DNA from: Streptococcus pseudopneumoniae
GTDB lineage: Bacteria; Bacillota; Bacilli; Lactobacillales; Streptococcaceae
Direction: 5' to 3'
Assembly (NCBI RefSeq): GCF_001074565.1
Contig: NZ_JUQX01000018.1
Span: forward strand, 1 to 64,000
Length of the DNA: 64,000 nucleotides
Below the pieces are notes generated by a model. That model was given only the letters and a program-made list of their open reading frames with translations, was not told where the DNA came from and searched no databases. Position numbers and translations under genes: made by a program. Within the stretch, counting starts at the first letter, position 1, and the number at the start of each line of letters is the position of its first letter. Shown here in pieces: positions 48,573 to 56,556 of the stretch.

Positions 48573-48968
48573 ATGAACAAATTTTTACGATTGCTATTTG
48601 TCTTAGTCATCGTCGCTATGTTAGGCGCTTCTATACTACAAATTTTCTTTCCATCATACATGGGAAGTCACTCCGGGTACGGAATATCTGCTGGTTGGCA
48701 ACGAGAAATTGGAATATGGAATTTAGCTGTATTGATTATTATTCTCGCTATCAATATTAAATACGATTGGTTCTATCTACGAATCGCACTTCTTGCTCTC
48801 ATTATTGGCGGAATTGGAATAGGAACAAATCACTTACTCAATTATATGGAGTATCACTCTCCTGTAAATGCTATCGGTGCTTTTGAAAATTACTTGCTAG
48901 CAATAGGATGGATTGTGGGATGGCTCATCGAACGCCATTCCATAAAGAAGCTAAATGCTAGTAAATAA
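48573..48968 (+). CDS. Small four-helix membrane protein, function unknown
   Basis: A 131-residue hydrophobic protein with membrane segments at about 5-28, 45-62, 66-86 and 104-122. No motif that I recognise. The ribosome site is GGGG nine nucleotides before the ATG. It lies 57 bp after gatB on the same strand without an intervening terminator, so it may be transcribed with gatCAB, and 98 bp before the zinc-ribbon protein. Confidence 0.65.
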   Translation: MNKFLRLLFVLVIVAMLGASILQIFFPSYMGSHSGYGISAGWQREIGIWNLAVLIIILAINIKYDWFYLRIALLALIIGGIGIGTNHLLNYMEYHSPVNAIGAFENYLLAIGWIVGWLIERHSIKKLNASK

Positions 48969-48999
48969 CGCCTAGTATATCTTAGATGATTTTTAAAGG

Positions 49000-49018
49000 T
49001 TATTAAATAGTTTAATAA
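49000..49018. promoter_or_regulatory. Perfect dyad upstream of the zinc-ribbon/SPFH pair
   Basis: TTATTAAA-TAG-TTTAATAA, an 8-bp perfect inverted repeat. It could be an operator or a weak terminator of the gene before; AT content is high, so chance is possible. Confidence 0.3.
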
Positions 49019-49066
49019 TCATTCGAATTCAGAAACTACCTTTTCAATCATATAGTTAGGAGACAC

Positions 49067-50023
49067 ATGAAAAAGTTTTACGCTCTTTTAATGACCTGTT
49101 TATTACTTGTTTTTCTATCCGTGCCTCAAATCGTTGATGCGGGTGTCGGACATTCCAGAAGTGGAGGGAGTAGCCGCAGTAGCTCCAGAAGTAGCAGCCG
49201 CTCAAGTGGAGGTGGAAGTCGTTCTGGTGGCTCATCCTACCACTACTACCGCTCTGGATATGGATCATCCTCTGACAGTTCTGCTAGCTCTCCCTATCTA
49301 GGATTTATGTTCATATTAGTCGGAGGAATCATACTAGTTGTTATCGTTAAATCCTTGCAGAATAAGTCTGGAGATTCGAGTTCAACCTACACTAGTAATG
49401 ATTATCAAACGCTCCATCGTCGAGTTGAACATAACACACTGGCCATTAGTCGTGTGAAATATGGGGATCCAAACTTTGACGCGGAAGCCTTCACATCTTG
49501 GGTTAAGGAAGTCTACCTTAAATTGCAGGTTGCCTGGACTGAAAAAAATTGGAACTCTGTCCGCGCTTTGGAAAGTACCAGTCTCTACTCTCAACATAGC
49601 ACCCAACTCGAAGACCATATTCGAGCTAAAACAACCAATGTTTTAGAGAAAGTTTGTATCGAAAATGTTCGCATCAAGGAGTTCATTGAAAATCCTGACG
49701 GAAACGACACCTTAGTGGTGATCCTGTCATCTACCTTGCGTGACTATGTCATTGACGATGAGACTCGCCATGTCCTTGAAGGAGATCCTAAAAAAGATCT
49801 CTTCACTGTGTATCAATTGAACTTTATCCGTCAACACGGTAGCCAAACGCAAGCAGTCAATCCAGACCAAGTTGTGAGCGACCACTGTCCAAACTGTGGC
49901 GCCCCATTGAAAATCTCTGCAGTTAGCGAGTGCGACTACTGTGGTGCCAATCTCTCTCGCAGTCCAAACCAATGGGTACTCGATACCTACGATGTTGTGG
50001 ATGAAGACGAACTATATAATTAG
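49067..50023 (+). CDS. Tim44-like membrane protein with C-terminal zinc ribbon
   Basis: A 318-residue protein. An N-terminal signal or membrane segment (about 5-23) is followed by a Ser/Arg/Gly-rich low-complexity stretch (about 28-75) and a second membrane helix (about 80-100). A domain of about 150 residues comes next (FTSWVKEVYLKLQVAWTEKN ...), resembling the Tim44-like fold. A zinc ribbon (CPNCGAPLKIS, then CDYCGANL, about 275-298) closes the protein. Its stop is 9 bp before an SPFH-type gene. The pair resembles B. subtilis ydjH/ydjI-type envelope stress genes; function inferred from that. Confidence 0.7.
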   Translation: MKKFYALLMTCLLLVFLSVPQIVDAGVGHSRSGGSSRSSSRSSSRSSGGGSRSGGSSYHYYRSGYGSSSDSSASSPYLGFMFILVGGIILVVIVKSLQNKSGDSSSTYTSNDYQTLHRRVEHNTLAISRVKYGDPNFDAEAFTSWVKEVYLKLQVAWTEKNWNSVRALESTSLYSQHSTQLEDHIRAKTTNVLEKVCIENVRIKEFIENPDGNDTLVVILSSTLRDYVIDDETRHVLEGDPKKDLFTVYQLNFIRQHGSQTQAVNPDQVVSDHCPNCGAPLKISAVSECDYCGANLSRSPNQWVLDTYDVVDEDELYN

Positions 50024-50031
50024 GAGGAATT

Positions 50032-51159
50032 ATGGGATTTATACGTGCAGCCTTATCAGCAGGCTTAAATAGTTTTAATGATAGTAAATTCAAGGAAGCC
50101 ATCGTCCTTCCAGACAATGTCTCTGGCGACGCCTTGGCCATCAAGGGACAATTACTCACTAAAGACCCAGATGGACGTTCTCGTCACAGCAATCAAAATA
50201 CAGGCCTCTTGTCAGATGGCAGTGTGGTTATCGTTCCTCAAGGTTATACCGCTGTTTTGGTAAACAATGGTACCTTCCTTGGTGAGGTCCTTGAATCTGG
50301 TAGCCACGAATGGCAAGCTGGTGATAACGCCTGGCTCCTTGAAAAAGGTGGTATAAAAGGCACTTGGGAAAACTTTAAAAACCGTTTCTCTTTTGGTGGA
50401 CAAGTCATCACCCAACAAGAAATTATCTTTATCCGCATGCAACCCATCGCGGGCAATAAATTCGGCACACAAAATGCGGTCGAATATTTCAGTGAACGTT
50501 ACCAACAACTGCTCAACATCCGTTTCTATGGCTTGTTTGATGTAAAAATCGCGGATCCAGTTCTCTTCTATGTGAGCTCTGTTAGTCAGCAAATTACAGA
50601 TAACCAACCATATACCCTTCAGGATGTTGCTCAAGGAACGCTCCGTCAAAATATTGCACCGAAAATTGCGATTGCCATCGCCAAATATACCAACGAAAAC
50701 AAGGTTGATATCTATAGCCTCAATGCCAACCAAGACACCTTTAACGAACTCGCTAAACAAGAGGTCAACAAGGTTTGGACAGGTCTCTACGGGATTGAAG
50801 CAACCAATATCTTGCTTGAAGATCTCAGCTACGACCAAGAAAGTCTTGATATCGTTCGCAAGCTTGATAGTGAGCTCGTGGCAATGAAGTACAACACGAT
50901 TGAGATTGAAGAACGCCGCGCTCGTAACGAAGCCCTCATTGCCGCAGCCTCAAATGAAGGGAATGGCAATGGGATGAACATGTTTATGGGAATGAATCTT
51001 GGCCAGACTCTCGGTGGTCAACTTAGCCAACAAGCCCAAACCCAAGCACCAACTCAAAATGCTGGGCAAGCTACTAGCAAGAATTTTTATATCGAAGTTG
51101 ATGGGAAATACGTTCTCGTCACCAAAGACGAAGATGGAAATATCGTACCAGTCAACTAA
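50032..51159 (+). CDS. SPFH-domain protein of the YdjI (virion-core-like) family
   Basis: A 375-residue protein. It starts MGFIRAALSAGLNSFND, has VPQGYTAVLVNNG, an SPFH-like domain (about 35-240), and the segment LLEDLSYDQESLDIVRKLDS. A Met/Gln-rich low-complexity stretch (about 305-350) precedes a short C-terminal peptide ending VDGKYVLVTKDEDGN. This matches YdjI-type SPFH proteins, which in B. subtilis act with PspA-like and zinc-ribbon partners at the membrane. Here the zinc-ribbon partner precedes it, but no PspA homologue is in the window. Confidence 0.75.
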   Translation: MGFIRAALSAGLNSFNDSKFKEAIVLPDNVSGDALAIKGQLLTKDPDGRSRHSNQNTGLLSDGSVVIVPQGYTAVLVNNGTFLGEVLESGSHEWQAGDNAWLLEKGGIKGTWENFKNRFSFGGQVITQQEIIFIRMQPIAGNKFGTQNAVEYFSERYQQLLNIRFYGLFDVKIADPVLFYVSSVSQQITDNQPYTLQDVAQGTLRQNIAPKIAIAIAKYTNENKVDIYSLNANQDTFNELAKQEVNKVWTGLYGIEATNILLEDLSYDQESLDIVRKLDSELVAMKYNTIEIEERRARNEALIAAASNEGNGNGMNMFMGMNLGQTLGGQLSQQAQTQAPTQNAGQATSKNFYIEVDGKYVLVTKDEDGNIVPVN

Positions 51160-51177
51160 TCAAGCACCTTCTGACAT

Positions 51178-51206
51178 TTGAGTAATGTCGTCTTTTATGG
51201 TACAAT
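51178..51206 (+). promoter_or_regulatory. efp promoter
   Basis: TTGAGT (51178-51183), 17-bp spacer ending TGG, TACAAT (51201-51206), 35 bp before the efp ATG. Confidence 0.7.
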
Positions 51207-51240
51207 AAAGAGTAAATTATTTTATTAAAGAGGTAAAAAC

Positions 51241-51801
51241 ATGATTGAAGCAAGTAAATTAAAGGCTGGTATGACCTTTGAAACAGCTGACGGAAAATTG
51301 ATCCGCGTTTTGGAAGCTAGCCACCACAAACCAGGCAAAGGAAACACCATCATGCGTATGAAATTGCGTGATGTCCGTACTGGTTCTACATTTGACACAA
51401 GCTACCGTCCAGAGGAAAAATTTGAACAAGCCATCATCGAGACTGTCCCAGCTCAATACTTGTACAAAATGGATGACACAGCTTACTTCATGAATACAGA
51501 AACTTACGACCAATACGAAATCCCTGTAGTCAACGTTGAAAACGAATTACTTTACATCCTTGAAAACTCAGATGTGAAGATCCAATTCTACGGAACTGAA
51601 GTGATTGGTGTCACAGTTCCTACTACTGTTGAATTGACAGTTGCAGAAACGCAACCATCTATCAAAGGTGCTACTGTTACAGGTTCTGGTAAACCAGCAA
51701 CGATGGAAACTGGACTTGTCGTAAACGTTCCAGACTTCATCGAAGCAGGACAAAAACTCGTTATCAACACTGCAGAAGGAACTTACGTTTCTCGTGCCTA
51801 A
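51241..51801 (+). CDS. efp: Translation elongation factor P
   Basis: A 186-residue EF-P that rescues ribosomes stalled at proline runs. It starts with the KOW-like N-terminal domain. The loop at [16 protein letters not shown] (about 29-44) carries the Lys at position 33 expected to be at the tip. OB domains follow, and [20 protein letters not shown] lies near the end. It begins the run efp-asp23-nusB. Confidence 0.97.
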
Positions 51802-51822
51802 TCTCTAGAAAGAGGTCATTCT

Positions 51823-52212
51823 ATGGGAATTGAAGAACAACTTGGCGAAATCGTTATCGCCCCACGTGTACTTGAAAAAATCATTGCTATTGCTACTGCA
51901 AAAGTAGAGGGTGTTCACTCTTTTTCAAACAAATCAGTATCTGATACCCTTTCAAAACTTTCACTCGGCCGTGGAGTTTATCTAAAAAACGTGGACGAAG
52001 AACTCACAGCTGATATCTACCTCTACCTAGAGTACGGAGTAAAAGTTCCTAAGGTAGCGGTTGCTATCCAAAAAGCTGTCAAAGATGCTGTCCGCAACAT
52101 GGCTGATGTAGAACTAACTGCTATCAATATCCACGTCGCAGGTATCGTTCCAGATAAAACACCAAAACCAGAATTGAAAGATCTATTTGACGAGGACTTC
52201 CTCAATGACTAG
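51823..52212 (+). CDS. Asp23/Gls24-family protein (YqhY-like)
   Basis: A 129-residue Asp23/Gls24 (DUF322) protein. The domain runs from GEIVIAPRVLEKIIAIATAKVEGV to the conserved VAVAIQKAVKDAVRNM. In Bacillus the homologue YqhY lies between accBC and nusB and has been linked to acetyl-CoA carboxylase activity. Here it overlaps nusB by 8 bp, and the acc genes lie only a few kilobases away on the other strand. A link to fatty-acid control is an inference. Confidence 0.88.
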   Translation: MGIEEQLGEIVIAPRVLEKIIAIATAKVEGVHSFSNKSVSDTLSKLSLGRGVYLKNVDEELTADIYLYLEYGVKVPKVAVAIQKAVKDAVRNMADVELTAINIHVAGIVPDKTPKPELKDLFDEDFLND

Positions 52213-52627
52213 TCCACTATTAGAATCTAGACGCCAACTCCGTAAATGTGCTTTTCAAGCTCTCATGAGTCTTGAGTTCGGTACGGATGTCGAAACTGCT
52301 TGTCGTTTCGCCTATACTCATGATCGTGAAGATACGGATGTGCAACTTCCAGCCTTTTTGACAGAGCTAGTTTCTGGTGTTCAAGCTAAAAAGGAAGAAC
52401 TAGACAAGCAAATCACACAGCATTTAAAAGCAGGTTGGACCATTGAGCGTTTAACGCTCGTGGAGAGAAACCTCCTTCGCTTGGGAGTCTTTGAAATCAC
52501 TTCATTTGACACCCCTCAGTTGGTTGCTGTTAATGAAGCTATCGAGCTTGCAAAGGATTTCTCAGATCAAAAATCTGCCCGTTTTATCAATGGACTGCTC
52601 AGCCAGTTTGTAACAGAAGAACAGTAA
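52205..52627 (+). CDS. nusB: Transcription antitermination factor NusB
   Basis: A 140-residue NusB that pairs with S10/NusE for rRNA antitermination. It has SRRQLRKCAFQALMSLEFG at the start, ERLTLVERNLLRLGVFEI and the C-terminal AIELAKDFSDQKSARFINGLL. I chose ATG 52205, overlapping the preceding gene by 8 bp; the frame is open six codons further up. A strong terminator follows. Confidence 0.96.
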   Translation: MTSPLLESRRQLRKCAFQALMSLEFGTDVETACRFAYTHDREDTDVQLPAFLTELVSGVQAKKEELDKQITQHLKAGWTIERLTLVERNLLRLGVFEITSFDTPQLVAVNEAIELAKDFSDQKSARFINGLLSQFVTEEQ

Positions 52628-52664
52628 ACAAAAAAGTGTTTGACAATTATCAAACACTTTTTTC
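52628..52664. terminator. Terminator after nusB
   Basis: AAAAAGTGTTTG / CAAACACTTTTT (52631-52642 with 52651-52662), 12-bp perfect stem with T-rich ends on both strands. It also ends the CPBP run converging from the right. Confidence 0.9.
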
Positions 52665-52675
52665 TTTGCCTTCCA

Positions 52676-53401
52676 CTATCTAAAAAAACGATAATAGATT
52701 AAATTAGAAAGAAATAACCAGATGAAGTCTGCATGGATGAGAAAATTTATAAAACTATGGCACAGAATGGTGATTTTTAGACTCTTTGTCCAACGGTAAA
52801 CTAAAGCAAAGAAAAGACCGGAAAAACTATAAACCATCAAACTGATAAGGTCACGATGGGACAATACCAAATGACTGAGCCCAAAAATAAGAGCAGATAA
52901 GATGACATCCAAGTAATATTTGGACTTAGGAAAGAAGGAATTCATAAAATACCCTCTATGAACTAGTTCCTCCAATATAGGACCCAAAATGACAACTGAG
53001 ATAAAAGAGAAGCAAGTCGTTAAAATAGTAGATTGCTCACTGAAGGATAGGACCGAAAGAAGGTCTTCAAAGATATAGTGATTATTAATGAAGCGACTAA
53101 ACTGTAAGTAAAAAGCACTTAACAACTGGCGGACAAAATAAGCAGCCACTAAACTAACTAAAAGGTAAAAGAATCTGGATTTCTTCGAGCCCTTTTTTTC
53201 AAAAATATAGAGCATTTTTTTCTTTTTTAGCCAATAGATAAATAGTCCTAAAAGAGCTAGTTGCTCTACTGCTACAATAATAGAATAGCCATCCATACCC
53301 CAGACAAACATCTTAGCCAGATAAAGACTGCTGAAATCTAGTAGATAAATTGATAGAAATACCAGTAATGTATAGATTCCCAAATGACCTAGTTTTTTCA
53401 T
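52676..53401 (-). CDS. CPBP (Abi/CAAX) intramembrane protease, module 1 without peptide gene
   Basis: A 241-residue membrane protein with about seven to eight helices. The CPBP motifs are complete: EELVHR (EExxxR), FGLSH (FxxxH) and HSFIN (HxxxN). Such proteins cut peptides in the membrane or confer immunity in bacteriocin loci. ATG 53401 has GGAG 5 nt upstream. Modules 2 and 3 encode close relatives, showing tandem duplication. Unlike them, this copy has no small double-glycine peptide gene before it; its promoter (TTGACT-17-TAATAT) leads straight to the protease. Confidence 0.85.
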   Translation of the reverse strand: MKKLGHLGIYTLLVFLSIYLLDFSSLYLAKMFVWGMDGYSIIVAVEQLALLGLFIYWLKKKKMLYIFEKKGSKKSRFFYLLVSLVAAYFVRQLLSAFYLQFSRFINNHYIFEDLLSVLSFSEQSTILTTCFSFISVVILGPILEELVHRGYFMNSFFPKSKYYLDVILSALIFGLSHLVLSHRDLISLMVYSFSGLFFALVYRWTKSLKITILCHSFINFLIHADFIWLFLSNLIYYRFFR

Positions 53402-53457
53402 ACTTACTCCAAAAAATCTTTGTTGACTTATTTTTATAGCATAAGTATCCTTTATTA

Positions 53458-53504
53458 TATTAACAGTTATTTTTAAAAAAGTCAATTTTTCATCCTGAAT
53501 GGTT
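53458..53504 (-). promoter_or_regulatory. Promoter of module 1 with a degraded pheromone-regulator site
   Basis: Minus strand: ACCATTCAGG (53495-53504) is kept, but the second repeat unit found in the other modules is replaced by ACTTTTTTA. The -35 is TTGACT, then a 17-bp spacer and TAATAT. Control by a ComE/BlpR-type regulator is probably lost or weakened. Confidence 0.55.
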
Positions 53505-53590
53505 GCTTTATCCATTGAAAAACAAGAAAGTGATAAAAAAGATTTCTCTATCTTCCTATCAAATTAGAAAAAGTGTTTGCCTTCCACTAT
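53482..53590. repeat. Module repeat, copy A
   Basis: About 105 bp between the module 1 promoter and the end of the module 2 protease match 54601-54710 at roughly nine tenths of positions by eye. One A-run differs by a base. These are the joints left by tandem duplication. Confidence 0.8.
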
Positions 53591-54309
53591 CTAAAAAAAT
53601 GATAATAAATATAATTGTAAATAAAAATCCAGATAGGTTTTACATGATTGAGAAAGTTAAAAAAACTATGACAGAGAATCGTTAATCTCAGATTATCGGT
53701 AGAACGATAAACAAGAGCGAAAAAGAAACCAATCAGACTATAATATAATAAACTAATTGGGTCTCGGTGAGATAGTATCAAATGACTAAGTCCAAAGATA
53801 AGGCCTGATAAGATGACATCTAAATAGTACTTTGACTTAGTAAAGAAGGTGTTCATAAGATACCCACGATCGAGCGTCTCTTCCAAAATAGGACCAATAA
53901 CGACAGTTAAGATAAAACTAAGAACTGTAGATAGAAAAGTTGGTTGACCATTTGAAAGAATCAACGCAAAATAGACATCATGAATATTCCGATGATTAAT
54001 CAAATGAGCAAAACGTGCCCAAAAATTACCGAGTACCTGATGAACCACATAAGTTGCAAATAAGTAGAAGACAAATGACCAGTTCCAGCTCTTTTTCTCA
54101 AAGATAAAGAGCATCTTTTGCTTTTTTAACCACCAAATTAGTAGAAGGAAACTTCCTACTAATCCCATTGTTAAAACAAGAGAGTAGACATCAGCTCCTA
54201 ACCCTAAAATGATCGCTACATACAAACCAATTGTTTGTGGTAAATAGGTAGATAGTAAAATAATAAGAAAAAATATTCCAAATTGTCTTAGTTTCTTTGT
54301 GTTTCTCAT
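53587..54309 (-). CDS. CPBP (Abi/CAAX) intramembrane protease, module 2
   Basis: A 240-residue membrane protein and paralogue of the proteases in modules 1 and 3, the most diverged of the three. Motifs EETLDR, FGLSH and HSFFN are intact. I start it at ATG 54309 (MRNTKKLRQFG), 18 bp after the stop of the small peptide gene, as in module 3; the ribosome site is poor, so translation may be coupled to the peptide. The reading frame extends 15 codons upstream into the peptide gene. Likely role: immunity to, or handling of, the neighbouring double-glycine peptide. Confidence 0.82.
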   Translation of the reverse strand: MRNTKKLRQFGIFFLIILLSTYLPQTIGLYVAIILGLGADVYSLVLTMGLVGSFLLLIWWLKKQKMLFIFEKKSWNWSFVFYLFATYVVHQVLGNFWARFAHLINHRNIHDVYFALILSNGQPTFLSTVLSFILTVVIGPILEETLDRGYLMNTFFTKSKYYLDVILSGLIFGLSHLILSHRDPISLLYYSLIGFFFALVYRSTDNLRLTILCHSFFNFLNHVKPIWIFIYNYIYYHFFR

Positions 54310-54326
54310 CGTACTTTTTTGAAAGA

Positions 54327-54512
54327 TTATCCTGCTCGGAAGCCGTACTTCCAAGCATCTCTATAAGAATTAAGTGCACCTTGCCCCATATAGGGAGCAA
54401 ATTCTCTATAATATAACCATCTACCATAACCATCTTCCCAAATAGCAAGACCGCCTGAGATTTGGTCTAAGTCTTCTGACGAAAGAACAGTAAATGTTTC
54501 TGTACCTGCCAT
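54327..54512 (-). CDS. Double-glycine leader peptide (briC-like), module 2
   Basis: A 61-residue peptide with leader TFTVLSSEDLDQISGG. The Gly-Gly at 20-21 is the cut site for C39-peptidase ABC transporters (ComAB or BlpAB type, not in this window). The remaining 40-residue part is rich in aromatic residues and Gly (GYGRWLYY ... WKYGFRAG). AAGGATG lies 7-12 nt before the ATG. The promoter carries the 21-bp-spaced direct repeats of ComE/BlpR-type sites. Location beside accA and a CPBP gene matches pneumococcal briC, a competence-induced secreted peptide; a bacteriocin role is the alternative. Confidence 0.8.
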   Translation of the reverse strand: MAGTETFTVLSSEDLDQISGGLAIWEDGYGRWLYYREFAPYMGQGALNSYRDAWKYGFRAG

Positions 54513-54576
54513 TGCAAGTACATCCTTAAAATTATTTTTTGTAACCTTACATCTGCAGTATAGATCTTATTTGTCT

Positions 54577-54623
54577 ATTTTATTGTCCATCTCCTCAACT
54601 GTCAATTTTTCTGCCTGAATGGT
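54577..54623 (-). promoter_or_regulatory. Pheromone-type promoter of module 2 (ComE/BlpR-like direct repeat)
   Basis: Minus strand: ACCATTCAGG-type unit (54614-54623; first base C here is CAACCATTCAGG context) and ACAGTTGAGG (54593-54602), 21 bp start to start. TTGACA (54600-54605) overlaps the second unit, then a 17-bp spacer and TAAAAT (54577-54582). Confidence 0.75.
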
Positions 54624-54710
54624 TGCTTTACCCATTGAAAAACAAGAAATTGATAAAAAATATTTCTCTATCTTCCTAGCAAATTAGAAAAAGTGTTTGA
54701 CTTCCACTAT
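54601..54710. repeat. Module repeat, copy B
   Basis: Matches 53482-53590 and, in its promoter-proximal part (from about 54541), also 55660-55742. It marks the second joint of the tandem array. Confidence 0.8.
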
Positions 54711-55432
54711 CTAAAAAAATGATAATAGATATAATTATAAACAAAAATCCAGATGGGCTTTGCATAAATGAGAAAGTTGAAAAAACTATGGCACAGGATA
54801 GTAATTTTTAAGTTCTTTGTCCAACGGTAGACAAGGGCATAGAAGAGACCGCCTAAACTATAAATAATCAAACTGATAGGATCTCGGTGAGTTAGGATCA
54901 AATGACTAAGTCCAAAGATAAGAGCAGATAGGATAACATCCAGATAGTACTTGGACTGGGGGAAAAAGGTATTCATAAAGTACCCTCTGTGAATCAGTTC
55001 CTCTAATATAGGTCCGATGACTACTGTTAAACTAAAACTGAGAACAGTTGATAGAAAAGTTGGTTGCCCATTGGAGTATAGAATCGAAAGAAGGTCTTGA
55101 AAGATATACTTGTTATCAATTAAGTGATGAAACTGTAATTGAAAAGCATCCACCAATTGACGATCAAAATAAGTAGCCACTAGACCAACTACAAGGTAAA
55201 AGAATCTTGACTTCTTTGAACCCTTTTTTTCAAAAATATAGAGCATCTCTTTCTTTTTGAGCCAGTAGATAAATAATAGCAAAAGAGCTATTACTTCAAC
55301 TGTTAAAAAGATAGAATAGCCATCTATCCCCCATCCTAAAAACTTAGTTAGATGCATAATCCCTAACTCTGGTAGATAAACCGATAAAAATACCAGTAAG
55401 ATAAAGACTCCCAAATGCCCTAGTTTTTTCAT
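54707..55432 (-). CDS. CPBP (Abi/CAAX) intramembrane protease, module 3
   Basis: A 241-residue membrane protein with the CPBP motifs EELIHR, FGLSH and HSFFN. It is closest to module 1 (both start MKKLGHLG) and very similar to module 2 at its C-terminus (KPIWIF.YNYIYYHFFR in both). It begins 18 bp after the stop of the module 3 peptide. Probably acts on or protects from that peptide. Confidence 0.85.
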   Translation of the reverse strand: MKKLGHLGVFILLVFLSVYLPELGIMHLTKFLGWGIDGYSIFLTVEVIALLLLFIYWLKKKEMLYIFEKKGSKKSRFFYLVVGLVATYFDRQLVDAFQLQFHHLIDNKYIFQDLLSILYSNGQPTFLSTVLSFSLTVVIGPILEELIHRGYFMNTFFPQSKYYLDVILSALIFGLSHLILTHRDPISLIIYSLGGLFYALVYRWTKNLKITILCHSFFNFLIYAKPIWIFVYNYIYYHFFR

Positions 55433-55450
55433 ACTTATCCCTTTAATTTA

Positions 55451-55633
55451 TCAATAGGCAATACCATAAGCACGTCTAGTCGCATGATTCAGTATTGTAC
55501 TCCACTCTGTCGCTAAACTATATGTATATGGCGAATCCCAATGTCTATCATCAACCAACCAAATCATGCCACCACCTGAAACTTGATCTAAGTCTTCAGA
55601 TGGAAGAACTGTAAATGTTTCTGTACCTGTCAT
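55451..55633 (-). CDS. Double-glycine leader peptide (briC-like), module 3
   Basis: A 60-residue peptide whose leader (TFTVLPSEDLDQVSGG) is nearly identical to that of module 2. Cleavage is expected after Gly20-Gly21. The cargo (beginning GMIWLVDDRHW and ending RRAYGIAY) has little in common with module 2, so the leaders are conserved and the cargos have diverged. AAGAAGG precedes the ATG. It is the first gene after the accA terminator, the position of briC in pneumococcus as I recall it, and has the intact 21-bp-spaced direct repeat in its promoter. Confidence 0.82.
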   Translation of the reverse strand: MTGTETFTVLPSEDLDQVSGGGMIWLVDDRHWDSPYTYSLATEWSTILNHATRRAYGIAY

Positions 55634-55695
55634 TGCAAGAACCTTCTTAAAATATTGTTGTAGGCTAACATCTACAGTATACTTCTTTTTTATCT

Positions 55696-55742
55696 ATTTT
55701 ATAGTCCATCTCCTCAACTGTCAATTTTTCAACCTGAATGGT
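55696..55742 (-). promoter_or_regulatory. Pheromone-type promoter of module 3 (ComE/BlpR-like direct repeat)
   Basis: Minus strand: ACCATTCAGG (55733-55742) and ACAGTTGAGG (55712-55721), 21 bp start to start. TTGACA (55719-55724) follows, with a 17-bp spacer and TAAAAT (55696-55701). Confidence 0.78.
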
Positions 55743-55749
55743 ATTTTCT

Positions 55750-55782
55750 ATAAAAAAATGAGACCTTCCTAGTCTCATTTAG
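55750..55782 (-). terminator. Terminator of the fatty-acid operon, after accA
   Basis: Minus-strand AAATGAGAC / GTCTCATTT (55772-55780 with 55756-55764, 7-nt loop) followed by a T run. It separates accA from the peptide modules. Confidence 0.85.
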
Positions 55783-55788
55783 TCATTC

Positions 55789-56556
55789 TTAGTATTTTCT
55801 AAACCGTTGGTAACGTTCTTCGAGGAGCTGTTCCAAGGCTAAACCTTGCAAGCGTTCAAGCTCTGCACGCAATTCATTTTTAACGCATCCTAGCAGTTCT
55901 TTACTTGACAGCCCTGCCTCTGAGATTACCTTGTCTACAATTCCCATTTCTAGAAGTTCATGTGAAGTGATTTTCATCAATTCCGCTGCTTCCATAGCAC
56001 GACTTCCATCCTTCCAAAGGATAGAGGCAAAGCCTTCTGGACTGAGCACGGCATAGATCGAATTTTCCAGCATCCAGACACGGTCAGCAACGGCTAGTGC
56101 TAATGCACCTCCAGACCCTCCTTCACCGATAATAATCGCGATGATTGGAACCTTGAGGTCGCTCATTTCCATCAGGTTTCGAGCTATTGCTTCCCCTTGT
56201 CCACGTTCCTCAGCTCCAACACCTGGGTAAGCTCCAGCAGTGTTGATGAAGGTTACAACTGGACGACCAAATTTTTCTGCCTGTTTCATCAAGCGTAGAG
56301 CCTTGCGATAACCTTCTGGATGGGGTTGCCCAAAATTTCGTTTGAGATTGTCATGAAGACTCTTCCCCTTTTGGATACCGACGACTGTGACTGCTTGGTC
56401 ACCTAACCAGCCAATTCCACCAATAACCGCACCATCATCTCGGAAAGAGCGGTCTCCATGCAATTCGATAAACTCATCAAAAATTCCATTGGCAAAATCA
56501 AGTGCGGTCAAGCGACTCTGCTCGCGTGCCTCTCTGACTATTTTTGCAATATTCAT
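55789..56556 (-). CDS. accA: Acetyl-CoA carboxylase carboxyltransferase subunit alpha
   Basis: A 255-residue AccA that, with AccD, moves the carboxyl group from biotin to acetyl-CoA to give malonyl-CoA. The crotonase-like core shows [23 protein letters not shown] and [21 protein letters not shown]. Its start overlaps the accD stop by 4 bp. It is the last gene of the fab operon. Confidence 0.96.
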   Translation of the reverse strand: MNIAKIVREAREQSRLTALDFANGIFDEFIELHGDRSFRDDGAVIGGIGWLGDQAVTVVGIQKGKSLHDNLKRNFGQPHPEGYRKALRLMKQAEKFGRPVVTFINTAGAYPGVGAEERGQGEAIARNLMEMSDLKVPIIAIIIGEGGSGGALALAVADRVWMLENSIYAVLSPEGFASILWKDGSRAMEAAELMKITSHELLEMGIVDKVISEAGLSSKELLGCVKNELRAELERLQGLALEQLLEERYQRFRKY

